From positions 1 through 64,000 of the forward strand of contig JAIEMT010000017.1 of assembly GCA_019751945.1 (NCBI GenBank): a DNA stretch of 64,000 nucleotides. Direction: 5' to 3'. Each line of letters starts with the position of its first letter. The first letter of the stretch is position 1. The notes under the pieces are model-generated. The model was not told the origin of the DNA. It was given only the letters and a program-made list of their open reading frames with translations, and did not search any database. Position numbers and translations under genes: made by a program. This stretch comes from a bacterium. GTDB lineage: Bacteria; Bdellovibrionota; UBA1018. Of the stretch, positions 8,624-16,719 are shown one piece after another.

Positions 8624-9766
8624 TCAGCCCTCTGCAAAAGTCTTAAGAGCAGCGCCCACGCCCTTGCCGAATTCAACCTTGTGACCAAGTTCGTTCAGAA
8701 CCAGTTCTAAGCAAGCAATTCCAGTGACGATGTCAAACTTCTCACAATACCCGAAGTGTGAGAGGCGGAAGATCTTTCCTTCAAGTTCGTCCTGGCCGCC
8801 CGCAATGACAACACCGTATTTATCGCGCATCAACTTGGGAATCTGCTTTCCTTCCTTCACAGTCGACGGAACTTTTACAGCGGTCACTGCGGTGGAAGGA
8901 GCTTTCTTAGCAAGCATTTCTAATCCCAATGCAGCCACCGCATTGCGAGTCGCTTTGGCTAAAAGTTCGTGGCGTTTGAAAACATTGTGCAAGCCTTCCT
9001 CTTTAATGAGGCGCAAGCTTTCTTGCAGACCTTGAATTAAGGAAATGGCCGGCGTCCAAGCGCTCTGGTTTTTGCCCAGGGCTTTGCGCTCTTTTGCGAG
9101 GTCAAAATAGAATTTGCCGATGTCCGAAGATTCCGTCATCGACCAAGCCTTGTCGCTCAAAGCGATGAAGGCTAGTCCGGGCGGAATCATCAATGCCTTT
9201 TGGGAGCCGGTGATCAGAACGTCAATGCCCCACTCATCCATGGGGAGGTCATACACGCCGCAAGCCGTGATGGCGTCGCAGACGGAGATCATGCCCGCAT
9301 TTTTTGCGAGCTTACAGATTTCCTGAGTCGGCATCTTCACCCCCGTAGAGGTTTCGGAGGCCTGGAACAAAATGGCCTTTGCATCCGCATGAGCGCGAAT
9401 GGTGTCTTCCACTTCCTTGGGTTCCACGGCGATGCCGTTATCGAGTTTGATTTCGATCGGCTGCAGTCCGTAAGCTTTAGCAATTTTTGTCCAACGTTCG
9501 CCGAACTTTCCGCCGTTGATGGTGATGACTTTGTCACCCTTGCGGAAGAGGTTTGAAACGGCAGCGTCCATGGCTCCGGTTCCGGTAGCCGCTAACATCA
9601 GGACATCTTGTTTGGTTTGATAAAGGTATTTGAGCCCAGCTTTCACATCTTCGAAGAGCTTCTCAAATTGTGGGGTGCGATGATGGATAATGGGTTGTGC
9701 GAAAACAGAGACAACCGATTCAGGAATCGCAGTCGGGCCGGGGGTCAGCAGGTAGTTTTTTTTCAT
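8624..9766 (-). CDS. Class V aminotransferase, probable phosphoserine (serine/alanine-glyoxylate type) aminotransferase
   Basis: 380 residues of the PLP fold-type I, class-V family related to alanine-glyoxylate and archaeal-type phosphoserine aminotransferases. TPGPTAIP (8-15) begins the protein, GTGAMDAAV (62-70) contacts PLP phosphate, CDAITACG holds the PLP-binding Asp, and K190 in TGSQKALM is the Schiff-base lysine. Position immediately before serA, with stop and start almost touching, suggests it supplies the second serine step (3-phosphohydroxypyruvate to phosphoserine) in place of a classical SerC. Serine-glyoxylate or alanine-glyoxylate transamination remains possible. A 10-bp hairpin ends 2 nt before its start codon. 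Confidence 0.88.
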   Translation of the reverse strand: MKKNYLLTPGPTAIPESVVSVFAQPIIHHRTPQFEKLFEDVKAGLKYLYQTKQDVLMLAATGTGAMDAAVSNLFRKGDKVITINGGKFGERWTKIAKAYGLQPIEIKLDNGIAVEPKEVEDTIRAHADAKAILFQASETSTGVKMPTQEICKLAKNAGMISVCDAITACGVYDLPMDEWGIDVLITGSQKALMIPPGLAFIALSDKAWSMTESSDIGKFYFDLAKERKALGKNQSAWTPAISLIQGLQESLRLIKEEGLHNVFKRHELLAKATRNAVAALGLEMLAKKAPSTAVTAVKVPSTVKEGKQIPKLMRDKYGVVIAGGQDELEGKIFRLSHFGYCEKFDIVTGIACLELVLNELGHKVEFGKGVGAALKTFAEG

Positions 9767-9768
9767 AG

Positions 9769-9795
9769 CCGGGGTAAGTTACCTGCTTACCCCGG
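9769..9795 (-). promoter_or_regulatory. Hairpin ending 2 nt before the aminotransferase start codon
   Basis: On the minus strand a perfect 10-bp stem CCGGGGTAAG/CTTACCCCGG with loop CAGGTAA ends two bases before ATG. No U-tract follows, so it is not a standard terminator. The only SD-like AGG lies in the loop. The stem could regulate translation of the aminotransferase-serA-purA part of the operon, or mark an mRNA processing site. Confidence 0.5.
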
Positions 9796-9811
9796 TCTCC
9801 GGCAAGGCTTT

Positions 9812-10222
9812 TCAGTGCGGCGCAGTGCGTGCTGCTTTGACCGCTTTACGAGCTTGTTTCTGAGTGATGATCTCATCGAGAATTTCGAGAGCTTCGTGTC
9901 TCAGATCGTTTTCGTAGATAAATCGGTAGAAGTTTTCCATGTCCGGGTGATGGCGGAAGTTCTTGAACGAAGCCGACATTTCGGTCGTCGAAGCAGCCGC
10001 AGCGAGAGCAGCCGAGTTTCCACCGCCGCCAGCAGCCTGAGCTGCAGCAGCTTCTTCTTGTTCTTCTAATTCTTCCGCGTCTGGTCCGCCTTCAGCGGGC
10101 GCAGCCGCTTTCAGTTCAGCCGGGGCAGGAGCTGCCTTCGAGGATTTCGCAGCTGCAGGAGCAGCTTTTTTTGCGGCGGGTTTTGCAGACTTTGCGGGGG
10201 CTTTTTTTGCTTTCGGTGACAT
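9812..10222 (-). CDS. Lys/Ala/Pro-rich protein with conserved C-terminal helical segment
   Basis: 136 residues. Residues 1 to about 80 are low complexity: a basic KKAPAK/AAKKAAPAA-type tail that resembles histone H1-like bacterial proteins, then an acidic EELEEQEEAAA stretch and a Gly-rich spacer. The C-terminal part (about 83-136, SFKNFRHHPDMENFYRFIYENDLR...) looks folded and helical. I do not recognise a characterised family. It lies between the sigma-54 activator gene (25 bp upstream) and the aminotransferase, so it is probably co-transcribed with them. DNA or RNA binding through the basic tail is only a guess. Confidence 0.7.
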   Translation of the reverse strand: MSPKAKKAPAKSAKPAAKKAAPAAAKSSKAAPAPAELKAAAPAEGGPDAEELEEQEEAAAAQAAGGGGNSAALAAAASTTEMSASFKNFRHHPDMENFYRFIYENDLRHEALEILDEIITQKQARKAVKAARTAPH

Positions 10223-10247
10223 TACAGATCTCCTAATCGGCTAATTA

Positions 10248-11948
10248 CTACTTTGAAACAGCTCCAGTAGCCAGAGTTTCTTCTGATGCGGAAGTGGCTG
10301 AACCGGTGCTCGCAGAGCTCGGTTGCAGGATCCCGTAACGATGAAGTTTGTTATAAAGCGTTTTAATTGTAATCCCGAGGCCTTGGGCAGTCTTGGTCTT
10401 ATTGCCGTGGTGATAGGCCAGGGTTCTCAAAATATGATTCTTCTCGATTTCGTCGAGAGGCATTTCGACCGAGAAGTCGCTCAGGTCGGTGCGCAGCTTG
10501 GGGGCGCGCATTCCAAACGGAACGTCTTCGAGGACGATTTCATTGTTCTCAGCCAAAATCTTCAAACGCTCGATCGTGTTCTGAAGCTCGCGAATATTGC
10601 CCGGCCAATCGTATTCGGTCAGGACGTCATAGACGCGAGAGTCCACGCGGCGAATCTGTTGAGCAGCACCGCCGAAGCGCGAGTTTTTCAAGAAGTGATC
10701 CACGAGCATCGGGATGTCCTCCTTGCGTTTGCGGAGCGGAGGCATGCGCAGAGTAATGGTGTTCAAGCGGTAGAACAGGTCTTCGCGGAAACGGCTCTCG
10801 CGAACTTCGAGTTCGAGGTCGCGGTTCGTAGCGCTGATCACGCGGACGTCTACCTTGATGGGGCGCTTCCCGCCGATGCGGTAGAACTCGCCCTCTTGGA
10901 GAAAGCGCAGGAGCTTGGCCTGGATTCCTAAAGAAAGTTCGCCGATTTCATCCAAAAAGATGGTGCCACCATCGGCAGTTTCACAAAGCCCCATCTTCTG
11001 GTTCACAGCGCCAGTAAACGAGCCCTTTTCGTGGCCAAAGAGTTCCGATTCTAAGAGAGATTCTTGAAGAGCCCCACAGTTCACGGTGACGTAGGGTTTG
11101 TCCGCGCGTTCACTGCGAGTGTGCAAGCGACGAGCGATGAGCTCCTTACCTGTGCCGCTTTCACCTTGAATCAAGACGGTAGCGGTGGTGGGAGCAATTT
11201 TATCGACCATGGTCAGAATGCTTAAAATAGCCGGACTTTTTCCAACTAAATCCAGCCCACGGCTGTCGTGGTCGACGAGCGATTTCAAAGCTTTGTTCTC
11301 TTTTTGAAGCAGTCTTTGTTGTTCCAAAATGCGCTCGTGAGCTTGGCGCAATTCAATGGTCTTTTCGTCGACAGCTTGTTGCAATTTTTTGTTGAAGGAT
11401 TTGGCTTCACCGTAGAGACGGCGATTGGTCAGCGCTACCGCGATCTGGGATGCGACGGCTTCGAGAGTAATGACATCATCTTCATCGAAAGCATCGGTTT
11501 CGACGCTTTCCACGTTCAAAGTGGCAATGACGTTTCCGTTTTTTAGAATCGGGACGCAAAGCTCGGAGCGGGTTTCGACTGGAATCGACAAATCACTATA
11601 ATGAGAGTCGAGGCGCACGTCGTTGGAGAGGTAGCTCTTCTTGGTCGAAATAACGATGGCGTGAATGCCTTCGCCTTCGGCAATCATGACGTGGCCGACT
11701 TGAATCTTGTTTCGATACGCACCGACTTGAGCCATCAAGACTGCGGCGTGATTTTGATTCACTTCGCAGATGTGGATCACGTAAAAATCGAAGTGACTTT
11801 GGATGATGTTGACGATTTCTTGGTAAAAATTTTCAGAGGCATCCGCGTTCAGCAGGCTTTGCATCTTGGTAGATAATTCATTCAAGAGTCGAAGTTGAGT
11901 GGCTTGCTTCGCGAGATTTTTACCGGGTTTGAAGGGCGTCGACTGCAT
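10248..11948 (-). CDS. Sigma-54-dependent activator with GAF sensor domain
   Basis: 566 residues from the ATG at 11948, which follows AGGAA; an in-frame TTG at 12011 falls inside the -35 box and is rejected. Order: GAF domain (about 20-175), coiled coil (about 180-225), AAA+ sigma-54 interaction domain with Walker A GESGTGKE (262-269), GSFTGA loop (309-314; usually GAFTGA), Walker B GGTIFLDE (327-334), an arginine-finger region, and a Fis-type helix-turn-helix near 510-550 (KTAQGLGITIKTLYNKL). It would sense a small ligand through GAF and open sigma-54 promoters. There is no receiver domain, hence no direct two-component input. Targets are unknown. It heads the unit that continues to purA. 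Confidence 0.92.
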   Translation of the reverse strand: MQSTPFKPGKNLAKQATQLRLLNELSTKMQSLLNADASENFYQEIVNIIQSHFDFYVIHICEVNQNHAAVLMAQVGAYRNKIQVGHVMIAEGEGIHAIVISTKKSYLSNDVRLDSHYSDLSIPVETRSELCVPILKNGNVIATLNVESVETDAFDEDDVITLEAVASQIAVALTNRRLYGEAKSFNKKLQQAVDEKTIELRQAHERILEQQRLLQKENKALKSLVDHDSRGLDLVGKSPAILSILTMVDKIAPTTATVLIQGESGTGKELIARRLHTRSERADKPYVTVNCGALQESLLESELFGHEKGSFTGAVNQKMGLCETADGGTIFLDEIGELSLGIQAKLLRFLQEGEFYRIGGKRPIKVDVRVISATNRDLELEVRESRFREDLFYRLNTITLRMPPLRKRKEDIPMLVDHFLKNSRFGGAAQQIRRVDSRVYDVLTEYDWPGNIRELQNTIERLKILAENNEIVLEDVPFGMRAPKLRTDLSDFSVEMPLDEIEKNHILRTLAYHHGNKTKTAQGLGITIKTLYNKLHRYGILQPSSASTGSATSASEETLATGAVSK

Positions 11949-11982
11949 CGCTAGATTCCTTTTTTCAAAAACTACGGTCCGG

Positions 11983-12011
11983 AGAATATAGTTTTTACAT
12001 GCGATCGTCAA
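11983..12011 (-). promoter_or_regulatory. Sigma-70 promoter of the sigma-54 activator operon
   Basis: TTGACG (12006-12011), 17-bp spacer, TATTCT (11983-11988) on the minus strand, about 35-40 nt upstream of the chosen ATG at 11948. This fixes the gene start downstream of the TTG at 12011. Confidence 0.7.
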
Positions 12012-12060
12012 CCTTAAAATCCGATAATTTTTATCAAGTATGGGGCCAGAATGGGACTAG

Positions 12061-12100
12061 AAAATGAAAAAGCCCTGGGCTGGCCTAAGCTCCCAGGGCT
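12061..12100 (-). terminator. Rho-independent terminator
   Basis: On the minus strand AGCCCTGGG and CCCAGGGCT (12071-12079 / 12092-12100) pair around a 12-nt loop and are followed by TTTTCATTTT. It lies 36 bp after the stop of the small membrane-protein gene and separates it from the activator operon. Confidence 0.85.
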
Positions 12101-12135
12101 ATATAAGGTCTTGTTTTTGAACGGTATTAGTTCAA

Positions 12136-12519
12136 TTAGGCCAAAAGATAGAGAATGTAGAGTCCGTAGTTGATCGTCAGGTAGCTTAGGGAGAACAAGC
12201 CCAGAAGGCCCATTCCCACATAAGCCAGTCCTTTGTAGACGGGATGTCTTTCAAAGAACTCGATCAGGGGGCTTAAATCTTTTTTCAGCTGTTCCAGGTG
12301 AGGCTGAACCGGAACCATGAAAGTTTCGTGCATGAGAGACTTGGTCTCTTTAGCAACCGTCTTGGTGGCAGCCTTGATGACTTCACCCTTAGGCAATTTT
12401 GGGATGAAAGCAGGAGGAATGATTTTTCGCGGTTTTTCCAAACCCGGCTCAATCGCATTGAGCAAGTTGATCGGTTCGCGCTTGATTTCGATGGTCTTCG
12501 TAATTTCCCTGTTTTCCAT
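12136..12519 (-). CDS. Small membrane-anchored protein of unknown function
   Basis: 127 residues: a charged N-terminal part (1 to about 95) and one or two C-terminal hydrophobic helices (about 98-127, YVGMGLLGLFSLSYLTINYG). The topology suggests a C-terminally anchored inner-membrane protein with its bulk in the cytoplasm. I recognise no family. It is a single-gene unit with its own terminator at 12061-12100. Codon use and composition match the neighbours. Confidence 0.7.
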   Translation of the reverse strand: MENREITKTIEIKREPINLLNAIEPGLEKPRKIIPPAFIPKLPKGEVIKAATKTVAKETKSLMHETFMVPVQPHLEQLKKDLSPLIEFFERHPVYKGLAYVGMGLLGLFSLSYLTINYGLYILYLLA

Positions 12520-12683
12520 ATGCCCCTATGTATCGCAAAGAGGGTGCCATAGGCTAGAGGGGGTGTTTAGGTATTAAGACTAATAAAATCAATAAGTTAT
12601 AATGACATCCGGGGGTTTTGACCTGTTCATTCCTTGGACGGGTGAGAAGAAACTGATCGCCCGGTTTGTGGTAAAAAGGCGCC

Positions 12684-12893
12684 ATGAGAAAAAAGCAGAA
12701 ACGCAAAGAGAAGCTTCGCGAAAAGATCGATCGTGAACAAGCTCGAGTCGCCGTTCATGCCCGGATCTCACAAAAGGGTTACGAAAAGCGCATTCAGGTT
12801 TGGGAAAATGAAGGCGGTACGATCCTGTTCGACGAGGCTAGTCGATTGCTTCCACAATCAGCACCGTTCCTAAGCCACCTGCAGCACAAATAG
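12684..12893 (+). CDS. Possible small basic protein, unknown
   Basis: 69 residues beginning MRKKQKRKEKLREKI, very rich in Lys and Arg, with one helix-prone half. It fills the otherwise empty gap 12520-12837 and its last 56 bp overlap the 3' end of the convergent thiolase gene. A perfect -10 TATAAT (12598-12603) with a weak -35 TTAAGA 18 bp upstream lies before it. No family recognised; the overlap and weak SD (AAAAAGG) keep confidence low. If it is not a gene, the gap holds only the promoter-like box. Confidence 0.35.
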   Translation: MRKKQKRKEKLREKIDREQARVAVHARISQKGYEKRIQVWENEGGTILFDEASRLLPQSAPFLSHLQHK

Positions 12894-14121
12894 AAATCAA
12901 TCCCAGGCTTTTTTTGCGGGCTTTGAGTTCTTGAAGTGTCTGCATGATGATGCGGGTACCGGTAGCACCGAAGGGGTGACCGAGCGGGATACTTCCCCCG
13001 TTCACGTTCACCCTGGTCATATCGATGGAACCGATCGCTTTGTCGGCTCCGAGTTTTTCTTTTGCCCACTCTTTGGATTCAATCGCACGGAAAGTCGCAA
13101 GCACTTGAGCAGCAAAAGCTTCGTGAAATTCAAAGAGATCGATATCGGACCAGTTGATCCCTGCCAGCTTGAGTGCACGGGGAATGGCAAAAGCGGGTGC
13201 AATCAAAAGGGGTTCTTTTTTCAGATCAATTGCAGCAGCAGCAAAACTGCGAAGGATCCCCAGGGGGCGAAGTTTCAATTCTTTTTGACGAGATTCTCGC
13301 ATCATTAATACCGCGGAAGCGCCGTCGGTCAGGGGGCTCGCATTTCCTGCAGTAATGGTTCCGTCCTTGTAGAAAACAGGGCGGAGCTTGTTGAGTTTTT
13401 CTGCAGAGGTGTCGGCACGAACGTCGGTATCTTTGTCGACGATTTTTCCGTCGGGGGTTGCCACTGGAACGACGTGAGATTTATAGAATCCGCGTTCCCA
13501 AGCCTTCGCAGCTTTGTGGTGACTTTCGGCTGCGTACTTATCTTGCTCTTCACGGGTAACCTTGAATTGGCGAGCCATGAGATCGGCCGACTGCCCCATC
13601 GTTAGACCGGTAGTGGGTTCTTTGATTCCGGGAGCATGGGGAGCCAGCATTCCAGGGCGAAACTCAGAAGCCTTGCCCAGGCGCTGTCCCAGGGTTTTTG
13701 CTTTGGCAACGTCCTGGAAAAAGTCGGTCGCTTCTTGGCTGAAAATAGCGCGAATGGAACTGATGGATTCTACGCCGCCTGCTAAACCGATATCGATTTG
13801 GCCAGCTTGAATTTTTCCGGCAATCGCGGCAGCAGCTTCGGCTGAAGAGGCGCAGTAGCGATTGATGGTGGTACAGGGAATCGAGGGTGGTAGATTCGAA
13901 TCAAAGAGTGCTTCACGTGAAACGTTGGTGCCTTCTGCGGGGGCGCTCACAATTCCGAAATAAACTTCTTCGATCAGCTTGGGATCGATGTCCGATCGAG
14001 CTACGGATTCGCGCAGTGCGATTCCACCTAAAGTGGAGGCCGGCATTTTTTGAAAAACAGATCGAGCTCGAACAAAGGGCGTTCGTGCTCCGTTCACTAT
14101 GACGACGCGATCTTGTGACAT
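12838..14121 (-). CDS. Acetyl-CoA C-acyltransferase (thiolase, FadI type)
   Basis: 427 residues of the thiolase fold. The acylated cysteine is C90 in NRYCASS; the C-terminal H382 (GHPFGATG) and C412 (CAAGGLG) complete the active site; FHEAFA is the third thiolase signature. Length and HEAFA form match FadI-type, fatty-acid beta-oxidation thiolases more than the 390-residue PhaA/AtoB type. It would release acetyl-CoA from 3-ketoacyl-CoA. It lies 39 bp after the Hpt-like gene, at the end of the tol operon direction; whether it is co-transcribed with tolB is uncertain. The leucine-degradation genes lie 40 kb away. Confidence 0.92.
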   Translation of the reverse strand: MSQDRVVIVNGARTPFVRARSVFQKMPASTLGGIALRESVARSDIDPKLIEEVYFGIVSAPAEGTNVSREALFDSNLPPSIPCTTINRYCASSAEAAAAIAGKIQAGQIDIGLAGGVESISSIRAIFSQEATDFFQDVAKAKTLGQRLGKASEFRPGMLAPHAPGIKEPTTGLTMGQSADLMARQFKVTREEQDKYAAESHHKAAKAWERGFYKSHVVPVATPDGKIVDKDTDVRADTSAEKLNKLRPVFYKDGTITAGNASPLTDGASAVLMMRESRQKELKLRPLGILRSFAAAAIDLKKEPLLIAPAFAIPRALKLAGINWSDIDLFEFHEAFAAQVLATFRAIESKEWAKEKLGADKAIGSIDMTRVNVNGGSIPLGHPFGATGTRIIMQTLQELKARKKSLGLISICAAGGLGTVLIVEAID

Positions 14122-14160
14122 CCGGGGCTCTCTTTCTCTCTTGGCTCTATATCTTTATAT

Positions 14161-14493
14161 TTAGGGCTTATGTATAAAATTGGTAATTAAAATTTGGTCG
14201 ATCTTGTTGATTAGCGACAGCACAGCTTCTTTCGCTTCGGGCATGGTTTCTGCTCGGCTCATGCTTCCATTCGGGATGAGCTGTTCTGCGCGGGCTGCTA
14301 AAAGTGTGAGGTCGTCAAAACCAAACTTGCGTCCCGATTCCCGAATCTGTCGGCACTCGATGCGCACTGCGCTCCAGTCTCTCACCGCGAGGTCGCGTCG
14401 CATTTTTCGAATGCGCGTGGCGAGTCTCTCCAAAAATCGCTTTCTTAGGCGATCTTGAATTTCGCTGGGTTGACTGATGGGGGCGTGTTGCAT
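14161..14493 (-). CDS. Hpt-like four-helix protein lacking the phospho-histidine
   Basis: 110 residues that fit an Hpt phosphotransfer domain: the DWSAVRIECRQIRESGRKFGFDDL stretch (about 39-62; longest piece quoted only in part by function) aligns with the helix that normally carries HxLKGxAxxxG, but the His position is R48 and the K-G pair is R51-E52. A phosphorelay role is therefore unlikely; inactive Hpt domains can still dock on kinases or regulators. This family assignment is by pattern and is moderate. It lies 27 bp after tolB and 39 bp before the thiolase gene on the same strand. Confidence 0.6.
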   Translation of the reverse strand: MQHAPISQPSEIQDRLRKRFLERLATRIRKMRRDLAVRDWSAVRIECRQIRESGRKFGFDDLTLLAARAEQLIPNGSMSRAETMPEAKEAVLSLINKIDQILITNFIHKP

Positions 14494-14520
14494 GAACTAA
14501 TCCTCGAATCCTTGACCCCA

Positions 14521-15900
14521 TTATGTACCAGATTTAGCGGGGGTGCCAGCAGATGGAGCGGGTATGGCCTTAATTGGTTTCAGGCCACCTGGAGGATTGG
14601 ACCATTTAGGGGTCACGCAGTTGCCGAGGCCGAAGGTCAGGCGCTTCACGAAGGTCCCGTCCACGTTCATGACATAAATATTGCGCTGACCGGTTCGGTT
14701 CGAGCTGAAGGTCACAAAGTTCCCGTCGGGGCTGAAGTAGGGATCTTCGTTATTGCCCTGGTTCTTGGTCAGGCGTTCAATGTTGGTGCCGTCGGGGTTC
14801 ATTAAGAAGATGTCAAAATGCTTATCGATATCCCCGGCAAAGACCATCTTATTGCCTTGGGGCGACCAATTGGGCGTAGCGTTGTAACGACCGGCGAAGG
14901 TCAGGCGTTTCACGCCCGTTCCATCCAAATTCATTTTGAAAACCATGGGCATGCCCGTTCTGGAGGAGACAAAAGCCATCTCTTTTCCATCGGGCCCGAA
15001 GGCTGGGTCGACGTCAAAACCAAAGGAATGGGTGACTCGGGTGACGGTGCTGTTACTGGGGTTGAAAAGGAAAATCTCTGGATTGCCCAGGAAGCTCATG
15101 GTGAGGGCAATGGTCTTTCCGTCGGGTGAAAAGAAGGCGCCGCTGTTGATGCCGGTTCGATTCGAGAGCATTCGGTAACTGTTAGTGTTGAAGTCGTATT
15201 CGTAAAGATCGATGTTTTTTATGTTTCCGCGATGACGGGTGTAGAGCGAGTAAGCCAGCTTGGTTCCGCTGGGGTGCCAGGCCGGAGCAAAGGCGATCGA
15301 GTTATGGTGAGTGACTTGTTTGACATTCGTACCATCGAAGTCCATCAGGTAAATTTCTTTGCGTCCGGTGCGATCACACGACATCGCAATCTTGGTGAGA
15401 AAAATTCCAGGAAGTCCGGTGAGTGCTTCGACTAAGTCGTTGGAGAAACTATGACCGATGGTTGTGACATCGCGCTGAGCACCGACATAGCGTTTGGCTA
15501 AAATCTGTTTTGCTCCGAAAGTGTCATAGACGTAGGCCTCAAAAATAATATTGCTGCCTTCTGTAGAAATTGCGGATTTCACCAGAATTTCGGTGCCAAT
15601 CGATGTCCAGTCCGACATCTTAAATTGGTTTGCAAGCAAACCAGCGGTTTTGGTGTCTTCAATGAAAGCGCCCGAATCCAGAAATTTAAAGAGGTCGATG
15701 AAGGTGAGGTCGTTGGTAATCGTCTCGAAGATCGTTTTAGCGGGGGCCGATTTGTCGCCGCTTCCTTTTGAGACAATGTTCGGCATGGCCAAGATCGTTT
15801 TTTTTGTTTTGGCAGAGCCGACCGGAATATAGGGGCGGTCTTCTGCATCAGCAGAAGAGATGAAAAGACTGGCAACTAGGGCGACTAAAATTTTGTTCAT
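14521..15900 (-). CDS. tolB: Tol-Pal system beta-propeller protein TolB
   Basis: 459 residues from the ATG at 15900, which follows AAGGACA and begins a clean signal peptide (MNKILVALVASLFISSADA); a longer in-frame start is rejected. A TolB N-terminal domain is followed by a six-bladed propeller with repeated units of the DGTN-x-K-x-LT / PDG-K-x-A-F-S type. Periplasmic TolB links the TolQRA motor to Pal and outer-membrane constriction at division. It carries an extra Pro/Ala-rich tail of about 25 residues. Fourth of the tolQRAB genes; pal and cpoB are not in the window. Confidence 0.95.
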   Translation of the reverse strand: MNKILVALVASLFISSADAEDRPYIPVGSAKTKKTILAMPNIVSKGSGDKSAPAKTIFETITNDLTFIDLFKFLDSGAFIEDTKTAGLLANQFKMSDWTSIGTEILVKSAISTEGSNIIFEAYVYDTFGAKQILAKRYVGAQRDVTTIGHSFSNDLVEALTGLPGIFLTKIAMSCDRTGRKEIYLMDFDGTNVKQVTHHNSIAFAPAWHPSGTKLAYSLYTRHRGNIKNIDLYEYDFNTNSYRMLSNRTGINSGAFFSPDGKTIALTMSFLGNPEIFLFNPSNSTVTRVTHSFGFDVDPAFGPDGKEMAFVSSRTGMPMVFKMNLDGTGVKRLTFAGRYNATPNWSPQGNKMVFAGDIDKHFDIFLMNPDGTNIERLTKNQGNNEDPYFSPDGNFVTFSSNRTGQRNIYVMNVDGTFVKRLTFGLGNCVTPKWSNPPGGLKPIKAIPAPSAGTPAKSGT

Positions 15901-15910
15901 TGTCCTTAGA

Positions 15911-16714
15911 TCATAGGGGAAAGCCGACCAAAACTCCATCCAGCAAAACAGAGTCGGCTACATCTTTGGGCGGTGCGGGAAAAGGCTGGCTGGCCTCGAC
16001 CGTTTTTTTGACAGCGTTATCAAACTGAGGATTCCCTGAGAGTTTTGTAAATTTGAAACTTCTTAATCGACCTTTTGAGTCGATAAAAATTAAGATTTGA
16101 GCGGAATAACTTTGCCGGGCGAGCCAAACCGGGAGCGACCAATTTTCCTGGAGGCGGTCGCGAAGGGCGTCGTAATAACTCACCTGATCAGACTCTTTGG
16201 CGTCGCCGGAGAGGCTGGTCCCCTTTGAAATGGCATTGCCGCGAATGAGCGGAGATTTATCTTCCTGAAGTTTGTCCAAAGATTTGATTCGGCTCAAGGC
16301 GCTCTTCAATCGCTTTTCGCGTTCAGCGCGAGTCTTGGCTTTTGTTTTAGGATTTAAAACCATTTCATCGGGAGCAGCGTCTTCGACCGGTTTTTCCTTT
16401 TTTGCCTTAGGTCTGTCGGGTTTGATTTTTTCCGACTTCTCGATGGCGTCGAGCAACTCTTGCGATGCTGGGAGATTCGGGACTTTTCCCAAATCTTTTT
16501 TCAGAATATCCGGAAGTTCCACCACATCCACGCGAAGGGTGGGTAGGTACATCACTGGCTTTTTAGGAAAAATAAAACTCGCCGCGAGAATGACAACGGC
16601 AATAGACCCGTGAGCAATGGCTGAACGCTTGAGTGCAACGTGGAATTCGCTCGGCTTGCCGTCCGATCCCGCTTCATCGAAGTCGTGATATCTGGGCGCG
16701 GAAGAAGACGACAT
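15911..16714 (-). CDS. tolA: TolA-like TonB C-terminal energy transducer
   Basis: 267 residues: cytoplasmic start, one membrane helix (31-50), a long charged Lys/Pro/Glu-rich periplasmic stalk (about 55-180) and a TonB/TolA C-terminal domain (about 180-267, with YYDALRDRLQENWSLP and the final PFPAPP...GFPL). It transmits the force of the TolQR motor across the periplasm. Position between tolR and tolB makes it the functional TolA of the operon even though the C-terminal domain is annotated in many genomes simply as TonB-like. Confidence 0.88.
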   Translation of the reverse strand: MSSSSAPRYHDFDEAGSDGKPSEFHVALKRSAIAHGSIAVVILAASFIFPKKPVMYLPTLRVDVVELPDILKKDLGKVPNLPASQELLDAIEKSEKIKPDRPKAKKEKPVEDAAPDEMVLNPKTKAKTRAEREKRLKSALSRIKSLDKLQEDKSPLIRGNAISKGTSLSGDAKESDQVSYYDALRDRLQENWSLPVWLARQSYSAQILIFIDSKGRLRSFKFTKLSGNPQFDNAVKKTVEASQPFPAPPKDVADSVLLDGVLVGFPL

Positions 16715-16719
16715 CGAGT

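Noticed and set aside
10557-11022. GSFTGA instead of GAFTGA as a sign of an inactive sigma-54 activator
   Set aside because: Ser at this place is found in working activators; Walker motifs are intact, so no claim of inactivity is made.
14936-15832. Several open frames on the plus strand opposite tolB
   Set aside because: They mirror the WD-like repeats of tolB in another frame and have no own signals.
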